DNA of 64,000 nucleotides from Rosenbergiella collisarenosi (GTDB lineage Bacteria; Pseudomonadota; Gammaproteobacteria; Enterobacterales; Enterobacteriaceae), in assembly GCF_018494085.1 (NCBI RefSeq), contig NZ_JABBFP010000004.1:1-64000 (forward strand). Direction: 5' to 3'. A program made the position numbers and the translations under genes. How positions within the stretch are numbered: the first letter of the stretch is position 1; every line of letters starts with the position of its first letter. The notes beneath the pieces were generated by a model. That model saw nothing but the letters and a program-made list of their open reading frames with translations, searched no databases and was not told the origin of the DNA. Positions 55,590-64,000 of the stretch are shown piece by piece.

Positions 55590-56932
55590 AGTGGATCATT
55601 TCCGCTTGAGCGTGTGGCTTGTGCCGCCTGCATCAATTGCTCAATGGCATCGGGATCTTTAACGACCTGTTCCGTTAGGTTCTCATTTCCAGTTTCGGTA
55701 ATAACGATATCATCCTCGATCCGAATACCGATACCACGATAACGCTCGGGAACCTCTGCGTCAGGGGCGATATATAATCCTGGCTCCACGGTTAACACCA
55801 TGCCCGGTTCGAGGACTCGAGTCCGGTCGGCGCTGCCATAGCTACCCACATCATGGACATCGAGCCCTAACCAATGGCTCAGGCCATGCATGAAATAGGG
55901 GCGGTAGGCTTTGTCTTCGATGAGTTGGGTCACATCGCCGTTAAGGATACCGAGTTGCACTAAGCCTTCGACCTTGATCTGGATAACGGCGGCGGTCACT
56001 TCGGCGATTGTTGTTCCTGGGCGAAACAAGGTTAACGCGGTGGTTAACGCCCTTAAGACAATGTCGTATAGTTCGCGCTGCGCCGTCGAGAATTTCCCGT
56101 TAACCGGGAAGGTACGGGTGATATCACCGGCGTAGCCTTTTAGCTCGCAGCCCGCATCGATTAAGACTAAATCCCCCGCTGCTAACCGGGACTCGTTCTC
56201 GGTGTAGTGCAGAATGCACGCGTTATCCCCTCCTCCGACAATCGTATTGTAAGAGGGGAAGCGTGAACCATGACGGGAAAACTCGTGATGAATTTCGCCT
56301 TCCAGTTGATACTCATACATGCCGGGTTGACACTGCTGCATCGCACGTTGGTGCGCTAAGGCGCTGATCCGCCCTGCCTCACGAAGAACCGCAAGTTCTT
56401 CATGATCTTTGATGAGGCGCATCTCGTGGACCAGCGGTCGCCAATCAACGACGGTGGTCGGCGCCTTGAGGTTTTGTCGGCTACCCTCCCGCAGCGTTTT
56501 TAACGCAACTGCGACTTTTTCATCGGCAAACGGGTATTCGCCACTCGCGTGGTAGATAGTGGTGAGACCATTAAGGATTTGCGCTAATTGTTGATCGAGC
56601 TCCCCCCAAGGTAGCGCCCTATCGACACCGAGTATATCGATAGCAGCCTCTTGCCCAAGCCGACGACCAAACCACACTTCAGCGAGTGGATCACGGTAAC
56701 GGTTAAAGAGAATACTATGGTTATGGTGATCGTCGCTCTTAACCAAAATAAGCAGTGCTTCAGGCTCGTTGAAGCCAGTGAAGTACCAGAAGTCGCTACT
56801 TTGGCGAAAGAGATATTCGGTATCGCGGCTTCTGGTTACCTCAGGTGCGGCAAACAGTAATGCGGCACTACCTGGTTCCATGTGTTTAAGCAGAGCCTGA
56901 CGCCGTTGCTGATAGTTTTTTTGCGAAATCAT
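55586..56932 (-). CDS. pepP: Xaa-Pro aminopeptidase P
   Basis: Metallopeptidase removing N-terminal residues before proline, 448 residues. Creatinase N-terminal domain and a pita-bread catalytic domain with metal ligands in DAGCELKGYAGDITRTFP, HGLSHWLGLDVHD, VEPGLYI and GIRIEDD. Overlaps ubiH by 4 bp; follows ygfB by 38 bp. Confidence 0.96.
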   Translation of the reverse strand: MISQKNYQQRRQALLKHMEPGSAALLFAAPEVTRSRDTEYLFRQSSDFWYFTGFNEPEALLILVKSDDHHNHSILFNRYRDPLAEVWFGRRLGQEAAIDILGVDRALPWGELDQQLAQILNGLTTIYHASGEYPFADEKVAVALKTLREGSRQNLKAPTTVVDWRPLVHEMRLIKDHEELAVLREAGRISALAHQRAMQQCQPGMYEYQLEGEIHHEFSRHGSRFPSYNTIVGGGDNACILHYTENESRLAAGDLVLIDAGCELKGYAGDITRTFPVNGKFSTAQRELYDIVLRALTTALTLFRPGTTIAEVTAAVIQIKVEGLVQLGILNGDVTQLIEDKAYRPYFMHGLSHWLGLDVHDVGSYGSADRTRVLEPGMVLTVEPGLYIAPDAEVPERYRGIGIRIEDDIVITETGNENLTEQVVKDPDAIEQLMQAAQATRSSGNDPL

Positions 56933-56970
56933 ACCCTAAGCTCCCTAAAATCCTGTTTACCGAATGAGGA

Positions 56971-57540
56971 TCAATGCAGTGTCGGACCCTGCGTTACCGC
57001 TGAGGCGTCCGCTTGAGGTGTATTGAACGTTTCATGACAGAGTAAAGCAGCCACTCGGACGTATTCAATGACTTCCTCCAAAGATTGTGCAAGTTCTTCC
57101 GGATCTTCATCTTCGTCGTAGCCTAATTGTGCAATAGTACGCAAATCGTCAATCGCTTCACCGGCTTCGCCTTTCACTTTATCGAGTTTAGGCTGAGTGA
57201 CGCCTAATCCGAGTAGAAAATGATTGACCCATCCCGCTAGCGCATCGGCTCTTTCGAATAGGTTTTCGTCGTTATCGACCGGCAGAAAGAGTTGGAAATT
57301 AAATCCGTCTTCCTCAAGAGACTGCAATGCATTATCGTAGACCGCTTGCAGGGATTGATTGAGTTGGGCAGAGAACGCGATGCCTTCGTTAGTCAGATCG
57401 TGAACCAATGCTTTCCAGCTATGATCTTTAGTCCCACCGCAAAGAATACCACTGAGTAATCCATGCATCTCAGCGGCGGTCATGCCGACACCTTGCGTCG
57501 CGAGTTCGCTATTAAGCGTGTTATAATTCGGTGAAGTCAT
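56971..57540 (-). CDS. ygfB: YgfB (UPF0149) family protein
   Basis: 189-residue acidic, helical protein of the YecA/YgfB family. Motifs [24 protein letters not shown], and the aspartate/glutamate-rich [12 protein letters not shown] are typical. Head gene of the ygfB-pepP-ubiH-ubiI operon; divergent from zapA. Function in enterobacteria is not settled. Confidence 0.93.
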   Translation of the reverse strand: MTSPNYNTLNSELATQGVGMTAAEMHGLLSGILCGGTKDHSWKALVHDLTNEGIAFSAQLNQSLQAVYDNALQSLEEDGFNFQLFLPVDNDENLFERADALAGWVNHFLLGLGVTQPKLDKVKGEAGEAIDDLRTIAQLGYDEDEDPEELAQSLEEVIEYVRVAALLCHETFNTPQADASAVTQGPTLH

Positions 57541-57703
57541 AATTATCCATAGTCTTAGGAAAGTGAAGTTAGGCCTATGCTACCATTAGCCCCCTCGTCG
57601 ATTCCAGAAAAGGGGTTGTAACTTCTGCCTCAGGTAGATATAGTGGCGCCCTTCCAAAGCAAGTGACTTTGGGAGCGGACAACGTAATTATCAGGAAGGT
57701 AAC

Positions 57704-58033
57704 ATGTCTGCGCAACCGGTAGATATTCATATTTTTGGTCGTTCACTTCGCGTGAACTGTCCACCAGAGCAAAAAGAAGCTCTGCTTTCTGCGGCCGAAG
57801 ATCTAGACCAACGCCTGCAGGATTTAAAACATAGAACACGTGTCACCAATACCGAGCAACTAGTGTTCATTGCAGCATTGAATATTTGCCATGAGCTTGC
57901 GCAAGAAAAGAACAAGACTCGTGATTATGCTAGCAATATGGAACAGCGCATCCGAGTATTGCAACAGACTATTGAACAGGCATTAGTCGAACAAGGGCGA
58001 ATCAGTGATCGTCCGGAATCTAAATTCGAATAA
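57704..58033 (+). CDS. zapA: Cell division protein ZapA
   Basis: FtsZ-ring associated protein promoting filament bundling, 109 residues. N-terminal [18 protein letters not shown] domain and C-terminal coiled coil (about 60-100). It is immediately followed by ssrS (6S RNA) and fau, as in E. coli. Confidence 0.95.
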   Translation: MSAQPVDIHIFGRSLRVNCPPEQKEALLSAAEDLDQRLQDLKHRTRVTNTEQLVFIAALNICHELAQEKNKTRDYASNMEQRIRVLQQTIEQALVEQGRISDRPESKFE

Positions 58034-58074
58034 AGTCTTCGAGGATCCTGTGCTATAATTATCCTCGAACAACG

Positions 58075-58257
58075 AATTCTCTGAGATGTTTGCAAGCGGG
58101 CCAGTCCCCTGAGCCGATATTTAGTACTACTAGAACGTGGCGCCTCATATCTTGTGTGCATGCTCGGTTCGTCCGAGAAGCCTAATGGGTATGACGACAT
58201 GTTCACCTTGAACCAAGGGTTCAAGGGTTACAGCTCGCAGCGGCATCTCGGAGATCC
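58075..58257 (+). ncRNA. ssrS: 6S RNA
   Basis: Regulatory RNA that mimics an open promoter and sequesters sigma70 RNA polymerase in stationary phase. About 183 nt, from TTCTCTGAGATGTTTGC through CAAGCGGGCCAGTCCC to ACCTTGAACCAAGG and CGGCATCTCGGAGAT, matching the E. coli 6S ends that pair in the closing stem. Lies between zapA and fau, the conserved place; it is processed from a longer transcript with fau. Ends are set by similarity. Confidence 0.95.
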
Positions 58258-58334
58258 CCCCCTTCTCCGTATTTTCTCTTTACTGACTCTTTTCCTCATC
58301 CTATTATCCTTTAGTGCCCCCACAAGGATGACTC

Positions 58335-58934
58335 ATGATGGAACTCTCGCTCAAGCCACAACGTCACGCTCTACGTCAGCACATGCGCCAGTTAAGGCGT
58401 TCTCTCAGCGACGCACAACATTATGCCGCGAGCCAACAACTTGCAGAACATGCCATTTTATTTTCGGTTATCGAGCAGTCTCGAAATATTGCGCTTTTTC
58501 TACCGATAGATGGTGAGATCAATACCCGGCCCTTAATCGCTCGCCTGTGGCATCTGGGAAAGCGCGTCTATTTACCTCGTATCGATCCTCTGAGTCCTAC
58601 TCGCCTGTTGTTTCAACGTTACACGCCGGATACCCAATTAGTTAAGCATCATCTAGGTATGCTCGAGCCGCAGGAAGACTTGTCTGAGTGCTGCCAGTTC
58701 GAGGAATTGGATGTAGTCGGTGTGCCGTTAGTCGCCTTCGATAGTCATGGGCATCGACTGGGATTTGGAGGAGGGTTTTACGATCGTTTATTAGCAGATT
58801 GGCAGCAGACCCACGTGTTTCCTATCGGTATTGCGCATGATTGTCAGCACCTTGATAACCTGCCGATTGAACCTTGGGACGTTCCTTTGCCTGCCGTGAT
58901 CACCCCCACTAAATTGTGGCAATGGGGGGAATAA
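58335..58934 (+). CDS. fau: 5-formyltetrahydrofolate cyclo-ligase
   Basis: Converts 5-formyl-THF to 5,10-methenyl-THF with ATP; 199 residues. The C-terminal GFGGGFYDRLLA and the N-terminal LRQHMRQLRRSL are typical. Cotranscribed with ssrS (ygfA in E. coli). Its stop is followed by a terminator hairpin shared with serA. Confidence 0.93.
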   Translation: MMELSLKPQRHALRQHMRQLRRSLSDAQHYAASQQLAEHAILFSVIEQSRNIALFLPIDGEINTRPLIARLWHLGKRVYLPRIDPLSPTRLLFQRYTPDTQLVKHHLGMLEPQEDLSECCQFEELDVVGVPLVAFDSHGHRLGFGGGFYDRLLADWQQTHVFPIGIAHDCQHLDNLPIEPWDVPLPAVITPTKLWQWGE

Positions 58935-58954
58935 AGAGGCCTAATGGCCTCTTT
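58933..58954. terminator. Bidirectional terminator between fau and serA
   Basis: AAAGAGGCC-TAAT-GGCCTCTTT, a perfect 9-bp stem. On both strands it ends in a short T-run (TTT or TTTATTCC), between two converging genes. Confidence 0.8.
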
Positions 58955-58964
58955 AGGTCGATTA

Positions 58965-60203
58965 TCAGTAAAGCAGTCGGGCACGAATGGTGCCGGGGAT
59001 TTGCTTCATCTGCTGCAACGCTTTATCTGCCACTTCCTGCTCTGCATCTACGTCGATCACGACATAACCTAAATGCGGTGAGGTTTGTAGATACTGTCCA
59101 ACGATATTGATATTTTGGTCGCCAAAAATATTGTTGATCGCCGTTAATACACCTGGGCGATTTTCGTGGATGTGCAGAATACGGCTCGCCGATGCGCTGT
59201 GTGCGGGCAGAGACACCTCTGGGAAGTTAACCGCAGAGAGCGTAGAGCCGTTATCGGAGTATTTAGCCAGTTTTCCTGCCACTTCTACCCCAATGTTCTC
59301 TTGCGCTTCTTGTGTCGAACCACCGATGTGTGGCGTCAAGATAACATTATCGAACTTGCAGAGCGGGGAGTCGAAAGGATCGCTGTTTGAGGCAGGTTCT
59401 ACAGGGAAAACGTCGATCGCTGCCCCACCTAGATGTTTGCTCTCTAGCGCGTCACATAACGCGGGAATATCGATGACCGTGCCACGAGAGGCATTGATAA
59501 GTAATGCCCCAGGCTTCATGGCAGCCAATTGGTCTTTGCCGATCATGTCTTGGGTGTTTGCGGTCTCAGGAACATGTAAGCTGACCACGTCGCTCATCGC
59601 AAGAAGCTTATCTAACGACCCGACCTGAGTGGCATTACCTAATGGGAGTTTACTTTCGATATCATAAAAGTAGACATACATCCCTAGGCTTTCAGCAAGT
59701 ACGCCCAACTGCATACCAATATGACCGTAACCGATAATCCCTAGCTTCTTACCACGCGCCTCGAAGCTCCCTTTCGCATTTTTATTCCACACGCCACGGT
59801 GTGCTTTCGCGTTCGCTTCTGGGATACCACGCATTAATAGTAGAAGTTCGCCAATCACCAGCTCGGCAACCGAGCGCGTGTTAGAGAATGGGGCGTTGAA
59901 GACGGGAATACCGCGAGACGCCGCCGCATTAAGATCAACCTGGTTAGTCCCGATGCAGAAACACCCTACGGCGATGAGTTTCTCAGCCTCAGCGAAGATC
60001 TCTTCGGTAAGTTGTGTCCGGGAACGAAGCCCGACGAAGTGGGCATCACGGATCGATTCTTTTAGCTGCTCTGGACTAAGCGCAGATTTATGAAACTCGA
60101 TGTTGGTGTAACCCGCAGCTTTTAAGTTATCGAGGGCAGTTTGGTGAACGCCCTCCACTAATAAAAACTTAATCTTATCTTTTTCTAGTGAAACCTTAGC
60201 CAT
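58965..60203 (-). CDS. serA: D-3-phosphoglycerate dehydrogenase
   Basis: First committed step of serine synthesis; 412 residues. NAD-binding GYGHIGMQLG (about 158), catalytic Arg/Glu/His (RSRTQL, HIGGSTQEAQ) and a C-terminal ACT domain (about 340-412) for serine feedback. A CRP-type site lies about 200 bp upstream. Confidence 0.97.
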   Translation of the reverse strand: MAKVSLEKDKIKFLLVEGVHQTALDNLKAAGYTNIEFHKSALSPEQLKESIRDAHFVGLRSRTQLTEEIFAEAEKLIAVGCFCIGTNQVDLNAAASRGIPVFNAPFSNTRSVAELVIGELLLLMRGIPEANAKAHRGVWNKNAKGSFEARGKKLGIIGYGHIGMQLGVLAESLGMYVYFYDIESKLPLGNATQVGSLDKLLAMSDVVSLHVPETANTQDMIGKDQLAAMKPGALLINASRGTVIDIPALCDALESKHLGGAAIDVFPVEPASNSDPFDSPLCKFDNVILTPHIGGSTQEAQENIGVEVAGKLAKYSDNGSTLSAVNFPEVSLPAHSASASRILHIHENRPGVLTAINNIFGDQNINIVGQYLQTSPHLGYVVIDVDAEQEVADKALQQMKQIPGTIRARLLY

Positions 60204-60395
60204 TACCCGACCCTATGCAATTGATTATCGTTAAATACCCTTAGCTAACTGCCAACATAAGAAAAAAATAGACTAAGAGCAATACCTTAAACATTACAGA
60301 ACAGATTTACGCAATCGTTTACCTTCTCGCCATTTAGCAGCAAATCACTAGATAGGGGCAACGACTCAGCGGATTAACACGATACGGCAACTTTT

Positions 60396-60411
60396 TGTGA
60401 TATAAATCACT
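60396..60411. promoter_or_regulatory. Putative CRP-binding site in the serA-rpiA intergenic region
   Basis: TGTGA-TATAAA-TCACT matches the CRP consensus TGTGA-N6-TCACA in 9 of 10 defined positions. E. coli serA is controlled by Lrp and CRP, so a role at serA is plausible. The site is also just past the rpiA stop. Confidence 0.6.
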
Positions 60412-60432
60412 GATTATACCTTGCTACGTTTT

Positions 60433-61101
60433 TTAGGAACCGCGACGAATAATTTTCTTTACGCCGTTATCGCCGCCGATTAGCGCGATATCTGCTCCGC
60501 GTTTAGCGAACAGTCCAACCGTCACGACACCGGGTAGCGCATTGATAGCGACTTCTAGGGTATCTGGATCTTCAATTGCTAAATCGTAGACGTCGAGAAT
60601 GATGTTACCATTGTCGGTGACGATATCTTGCCGATACTCTGGGCGGCCCCCTAACTTGACTAGCTCGCGAGCTACGTAAGCTTGCGCCATAGGGATAACT
60701 TCGACCGGGAGGGGGAAATGGCCTAAGCAGTCGACCTGCTTCGATTGGTCAGCGATACAGATAAAGGTATCTGCCACCGCGGCAATGATTTTTTCACGGG
60801 TCAGTGCTGCCCCGCCGCCTTTAATCATCTGTAAGTCGGGGTTAATTTCGTCTGCCCCATCAATATATACAGACAGCGAGTCGATATCGTTGAGATCGAA
60901 GACGGGAATGCCGTAAGATTTTAAGCGCTCGGTTGATGCCTCTGAACTGGAAACCGTACCGATGATCTGATCTTTTAACGTTGCTAATGCATCGATAAAA
61001 TGTGCAGCAGTTGTACCGGTCCCCACACCAACTATCGTATTGGGCTGAACATATTCGAGTGCCGCCCAGCCTACTGCTTTTTTAAGTTCGTCCTGAGTCA
61101 T
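60433..61101 (-). CDS. rpiA: Ribose-5-phosphate isomerase A
   Basis: Interconverts ribose-5-phosphate and ribulose-5-phosphate; 222 residues. [15 protein letters not shown] (about 25), DGADEIN (about 82) and [11 protein letters not shown] (about 95) hold the active site. Divergent from argP. Confidence 0.97.
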   Translation of the reverse strand: MTQDELKKAVGWAALEYVQPNTIVGVGTGTTAAHFIDALATLKDQIIGTVSSSEASTERLKSYGIPVFDLNDIDSLSVYIDGADEINPDLQMIKGGGAALTREKIIAAVADTFICIADQSKQVDCLGHFPLPVEVIPMAQAYVARELVKLGGRPEYRQDIVTDNGNIILDVYDLAIEDPDTLEVAINALPGVVTVGLFAKRGADIALIGGDNGVKKIIRRGS

Positions 61102-61248
61102 GGTATGTTAAAACCTATACGTATTTTGGTAGCCGTAGTATAAATCAAGCTTACCTTAAATAGTGATTTTTCATTGATTGAATAGTGGCTTTACGCGTTC
61201 AGTCTCAAAACAAACCGATTTTTCTTTTCAGTCAGGGACTGAGTTAGC

Positions 61249-62160
61249 ATGATTAAAAGACCCGATTACCGTAACCTGCAGGCGCTCGATATTGTTATTC
61301 GCGAGCGCGGCTTTGAGCGTGCGGCAAATAAACTGTGTATTACTCAGTCGGCGGTATCGCAGCGTATCAAGCAACTCGAAACACAATTCGGTCAGCCACT
61401 ATTGGTGCGCACAGTCCCGCCTCGTCCAACCGAACAGGGTCAAAAACTGCTCGCCCTACTTCATCAAGTTGAACTATTGGAGGAGCAGTGGCTGACGGAC
61501 GAAAAAGGGGGGAGTACCCCATTACTCCTTTCCATCGCGGTCAACGCCGATAGCCTCGCAACTTGGCTACTACCCGCCTTACGTGATGTTTTGGCCGACC
61601 TCCCTGTGCGTCTCAACTTACAGGTCGAGGATGAGAGCCGAACGCTTGAGCGCCTAAGACGTGGGGAGGTCGTCGGCGCGGTCAGTATCCAGCCACGCGC
61701 GCTACCTAGCTGCCACGTCGATACGCTCGGCGCCTTAGATTATCTATTTGTTTCGTCACCAGAGTTTGCTGCGCGTTATTTTCCACAAGGCGTTAACCGC
61801 CAGACACTGCTCAAGGCCCCTGCCGTCTCGTTCGACCACCTCGACGATATGCACCAAGCCTTTTTGCAGGAAAATTTCGATTTACCGCCGGGTAGCCTAC
61901 CCTGCCATATCGTTAACTCTTCGGAAGCCTTTGTACAGCTAGCCAAGCAGGGATCAGTATGTTGTATGATCCCGCATTTACAGATCGAAACCGAACTCGC
62001 TCAAGGCTCGTTAATCGATTTGACCCCTGGGCTATATCAGCGCCGTATGCTTTACTGGCACCGGTTTGCGCCAGAAAGCCGCGTGATGGGACGCGTTACG
62101 GATTCTTTGGTGGAGTATGGTCGCCGGGTTCTGCGCCAAGAGAGTGAGTGTTTAGCGTAA
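61249..62160 (+). CDS. argP: LysR-type regulator ArgP
   Basis: Regulator of arginine export and lysine genes, binding lysine and arginine; 303 residues. N-terminal helix-turn-helix with [25 protein letters not shown] (about 18-42). Expected to activate argO, 700 bp downstream on the opposite strand. Its last 65 bp overlap the end of the convergent yggE. Confidence 0.96.
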   Translation: MIKRPDYRNLQALDIVIRERGFERAANKLCITQSAVSQRIKQLETQFGQPLLVRTVPPRPTEQGQKLLALLHQVELLEEQWLTDEKGGSTPLLLSIAVNADSLATWLLPALRDVLADLPVRLNLQVEDESRTLERLRRGEVVGAVSIQPRALPSCHVDTLGALDYLFVSSPEFAARYFPQGVNRQTLLKAPAVSFDHLDDMHQAFLQENFDLPPGSLPCHIVNSSEAFVQLAKQGSVCCMIPHLQIETELAQGSLIDLTPGLYQRRMLYWHRFAPESRVMGRVTDSLVEYGRRVLRQESECLA

Positions 62161-62863
62161 ACACGACGTCGACGTTATCGGAAAAATCGAGTTTTTGCTG
62201 CTGGTAGGTTTGGTCGGCCGAGGTATCGGCCACGGCGGCTTTTGCACTCATCATCCTGACCATCGGCATGGCTTCGTGAGACTGCGTCTGGTAGTTAATG
62301 CTCCAGACGGGCCCTAAGGTCGCGTTGAAACCTGCGGCAAGACTCTTCGCTTTGCTGATGGCGTCGTTGACCGCTGCTTGGCGTGCTTGCTGCTGATACT
62401 GCTCAGGGTGTTCGACCGCCATTGAGACAGAACGGATCTCGTTGAGTCCTGCCGCTAGCGCGCCATCCAACAGGGGATTCAGCTTAGTCAACTGGTGCAC
62501 GGTTACCGTCACAGTACGGGAGGCTTGATAGCCAATAAGCTTAGGCTTGCCCTGTACCGAGTAGTCGTATTGGGCTTGAGTGGTAACGTTGGCAGCATTG
62601 ATGTCTTTATCGACGATCCCTTGCTGATGCAAAAAGTCAAAATAGCGCGCGACCCGAGCATCGGTCTGTTTTTTTGCCTGCGACGCCTGAGCTTGTGTTG
62701 TACTCACATCAATGACGAGGGTTGCCATATCGGGTTGAGCTTGGACTTTACCCTGCCCAGAGGTACTTAAATGCGGCGCAGTAGGCGTTGTCTCCGCCCA
62801 GGCTAGCGACGATAGCCCACAACTGGCGGTAAATAATCCGAGTGCAAGTGCAGCGTTCTTCAT
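62096..62863 (-). CDS. yggE: Periplasmic SIMPL-domain protein YggE
   Basis: 255-residue exported protein of the SIMPL (DUF541) family, linked to oxidative stress protection. Signal peptide about 1-26 (ending AWA), then [19 protein letters not shown] and repeated features of the domain. The ATG at 62863 follows argO by 2 bp with GGGAG; it cannot start at the upstream in-frame ATG. Its 3' end overlaps argP by 65 bp. Confidence 0.9.
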   Translation of the reverse strand: MKNAALALGLFTASCGLSSLAWAETTPTAPHLSTSGQGKVQAQPDMATLVIDVSTTQAQASQAKKQTDARVARYFDFLHQQGIVDKDINAANVTTQAQYDYSVQGKPKLIGYQASRTVTVTVHQLTKLNPLLDGALAAGLNEIRSVSMAVEHPEQYQQQARQAAVNDAISKAKSLAAGFNATLGPVWSINYQTQSHEAMPMVRMMSAKAAVADTSADQTYQQQKLDFSDNVDVVFTLNTHSLGAEPGDHTPPKNP

Positions 62864-62865
62864 CG

Positions 62866-63507
62866 TTAACTCCCTTGAGTGTGAAACAGCTGCTCCAACA
62901 TTACCACGCCTTCCTTTGCGAGTCGAAAGGCCATAGTCAGTAAGATGATCACCACCACGACATTGATGACTCGCTGCACATTGGGCTGAACTAACCAGCC
63001 CGAGAGGAGTCTTGCCACCCCTGCCAGCGAATAAAACCATAATACCGACGCCAAGATTGCGCCCATGACAAAGAAGATCCTCTGTTCGGTCGGGATTTGA
63101 CTGCCGATGCTACCCAGTAAGACCACGGTATCCAAATAAACATGGGGGTTTAACCAGGTGACTAACGTCAAGGTGAGCAGCACTTTCGTGAGTGTGGCAG
63201 GAGCACTATCCCAGTTCGCTAGTGAAGCCGGGGTTTTAACCTCTTTAGCAACGCCGTAGCTGTACCACAGTAGAAAGAGTACGCCAGCCCAAGTAATCAC
63301 TAATAGAACCGTGGACGACTGCTGCAATAGCGCACTACCTCCCATCACCCCCGTACTAATCAACAGCGCATCGCTCACCACGCAGAAGGTCGCTGCGATA
63401 AAGGCATAACGCTTGAAGATGCCTTGGCGGAGTACCAAGGTATTTTGTGGCCCTAAGGGTAGGATGAGTGCGGCACCTACCGCTAATCCCTGAAGAAAAA
63501 ATAACAT
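62866..63507 (-). CDS. argO: Arginine exporter ArgO
   Basis: LysE-family exporter, 213 residues, with about six membrane segments. FLQGLAVGAALILPLGPQNTLVLRQG, VSDALLISTGVMGG, and TWLNPHVYLDTVVLLGS are diagnostic. The ATG at 63507 has GAGAGG upstream; a start 13 codons further up is less likely. Regulated by ArgP in E. coli. Followed by yggE. Confidence 0.95.
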   Translation of the reverse strand: MLFFLQGLAVGAALILPLGPQNTLVLRQGIFKRYAFIAATFCVVSDALLISTGVMGGSALLQQSSTVLLVITWAGVLFLLWYSYGVAKEVKTPASLANWDSAPATLTKVLLTLTLVTWLNPHVYLDTVVLLGSIGSQIPTEQRIFFVMGAILASVLWFYSLAGVARLLSGWLVQPNVQRVINVVVVIILLTMAFRLAKEGVVMLEQLFHTQGS

Positions 63508-63605
63508 ATCACGCCTCTCTAAATAGTTAAGGCGATGAGTGTGCAATGAAATGATTAGTGATAGGAAATTGAAAAAATCGATGGGGTATTAGCAGGATTA
63601 ATACT

Positions 63606-63632
63606 CCGCAGCCAACATTACGTTAGCTGCGG
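63606..63632 (-). terminator. Hairpin after mscS
   Basis: CCGCAGCTAAC-GTAAT-GTTGGCTGCGG on the minus strand, 11 pairs including one G-T, just past the mscS stop. Trailing bases AGTATTAAT are only weakly T-rich. Confidence 0.55.
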
Positions 63633-63639
63633 ATACTTA

Positions 63640-64000
63640 TTACTCGGTGACGTCTTTATTACGGATCAGATGAACATCCATCTGTGGGAAAGGAATACCA
63701 ATCTCATTTTTATCGAGGGCTCGTTTGAAGTCAGCCATTAGATCCCAGTAGACTTGCTGTAGATCGTCGCTTTTGCTCCAACAACGCACAATGAAGTTTA
63801 GCGAAGATGGTGCCATCTCATTAAGTGCGACTACGACACCCTTCTCTTTGATAACCCGCTTATCGGCTTCGACAACGTCGCGTAGGACTTTCATCGTTAC
63901 GTCGATATCTGCATCGTAAGCAACGCCGATAATAAATTCGTTACGGCGCTCAGGCTCACGCGAGTAGTTAATAATCTTACCGGTGAAGATCGATCCATTA
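63640..64000 (-). CDS. mscS: Small-conductance mechanosensitive channel MscS (C-terminal part)
   Basis: Only the C-terminal 120 codons are in the window; the gene continues past 64000. The sequence SREPERRNEFIIGVAYDAD, WSKSDDLQQVYWDLM and the FPQMDVHL ending are the cytoplasmic vestibule of MscS. The transmembrane part is outside. Lies upstream of argO on the same strand, as in E. coli. Confidence 0.93.
   Translation of the reverse strand, partial: NGSIFTGKIINYSREPERRNEFIIGVAYDADIDVTMKVLRDVVEADKRVIKEKGVVVALNEMAPSSLNFIVRCWSKSDDLQQVYWDLMADFKRALDKNEIGIPFPQMDVHLIRNKDVTE

Noticed and set aside
62864-63040. Longer N-terminus for yggE
   Set aside because: These 59 extra residues are argO read in another frame; the ATG at 62863 gives a proper signal peptide and ribosome site.
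1-64000. CRISPR arrays, tRNA genes, insertion sequences or prophage
   Set aside because: I looked for evenly spaced repeats, cloverleaf ends with CCA, transposase frames and terminal inverted repeats and saw none; gene order in the right half is undisturbed apart from the noted differences.

Overview
The window is chromosomal DNA of a member of the Enterobacterales. The right half (about 38.3-64 kb) has the Escherichia coli-like order lysS-prfB-recJ-dsbC-xerD / fldB / cptA-sdhE / ygfZ / trhA / gcvPHT / ubiI-ubiH-pepP-ygfB / zapA-ssrS-fau / serA-rpiA / argP / yggE-argO-mscS, each with close full-length homologues and a canonical 6S RNA. The left half is accessory. AmsE-like and WbaP-type capsule genes make an Erwiniaceae-like bacterium plausible, but the genus cannot be fixed from this sequence alone.

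Region by region: (1) 1-3.6 kb, a two-partner secretion pair (tpsB and the first 623 codons of a large CdiA/hemagglutinin-like tpsA), minus strand, with a good promoter at 3710-3737. (2) 4.1-7.3 kb, a first rfbB-rfbA pair and ugd, supplying dTDP-sugar precursors and UDP-glucuronate. (3) 7.4-9 kb, a decayed YVTN beta-propeller gene and two small exported proteins, one LprI-like and one with LEA-like 11-residue repeats. (4) 9-12 kb, a VanA/VanB-type Rieske oxygenase and its reductase, divergent from a LysR regulator. (5) 12.7-17.8 kb, a complete Csu-type (archaic) chaperone-usher pilus operon. (6) 17.9-18.5 kb, a truncated Tlde1-like peptidoglycan-targeting effector fragment with an intact exported probable immunity protein.

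(7) 18.6-38 kb, a group 1-type capsule/EPS operon read right to left from a JUMPstart/ops element: wzi-wza-wzb-wzc, a conserved stem-loop, wbaP, wzy, a secreted GH43-like beta-propeller protein, a Core-2/I-branching (GT14) transferase, three GT2-type transferases, rfbBAC, two more GT2 enzymes, wzx and rfbD. The central cassette (about 19.5-31 kb) is strikingly AT-rich compared with the flanking export genes and the core genome, as expected for an exchanged serotype cassette. The genes describe a Wzx/Wzy-dependent polymer started by WbaP with a hexose-1-phosphate (probably galactose), containing L-rhamnose (RmlABCD) and probably glucuronate (Ugd), exported by Wza/Wzc/Wzb and anchored by Wzi.

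(8) 38.3-64 kb, the conserved core: translation (lysS, prfB with its programmed +1 frameshift), recombination and repair (recJ, xerD), periplasmic disulfide isomerisation (dsbC), succinate dehydrogenase flavinylation (sdhE), the glycine cleavage system, ubiquinone hydroxylases, serine and pentose metabolism, ArgP/ArgO arginine export and MscS. Local differences from the E. coli layout are a pncA gene after ubiI, and the absence of the scp (sbm) cluster, so that argP and yggE converge and overlap by 65 bp. No CRISPR array, tRNA, rRNA, insertion sequence or prophage was seen.
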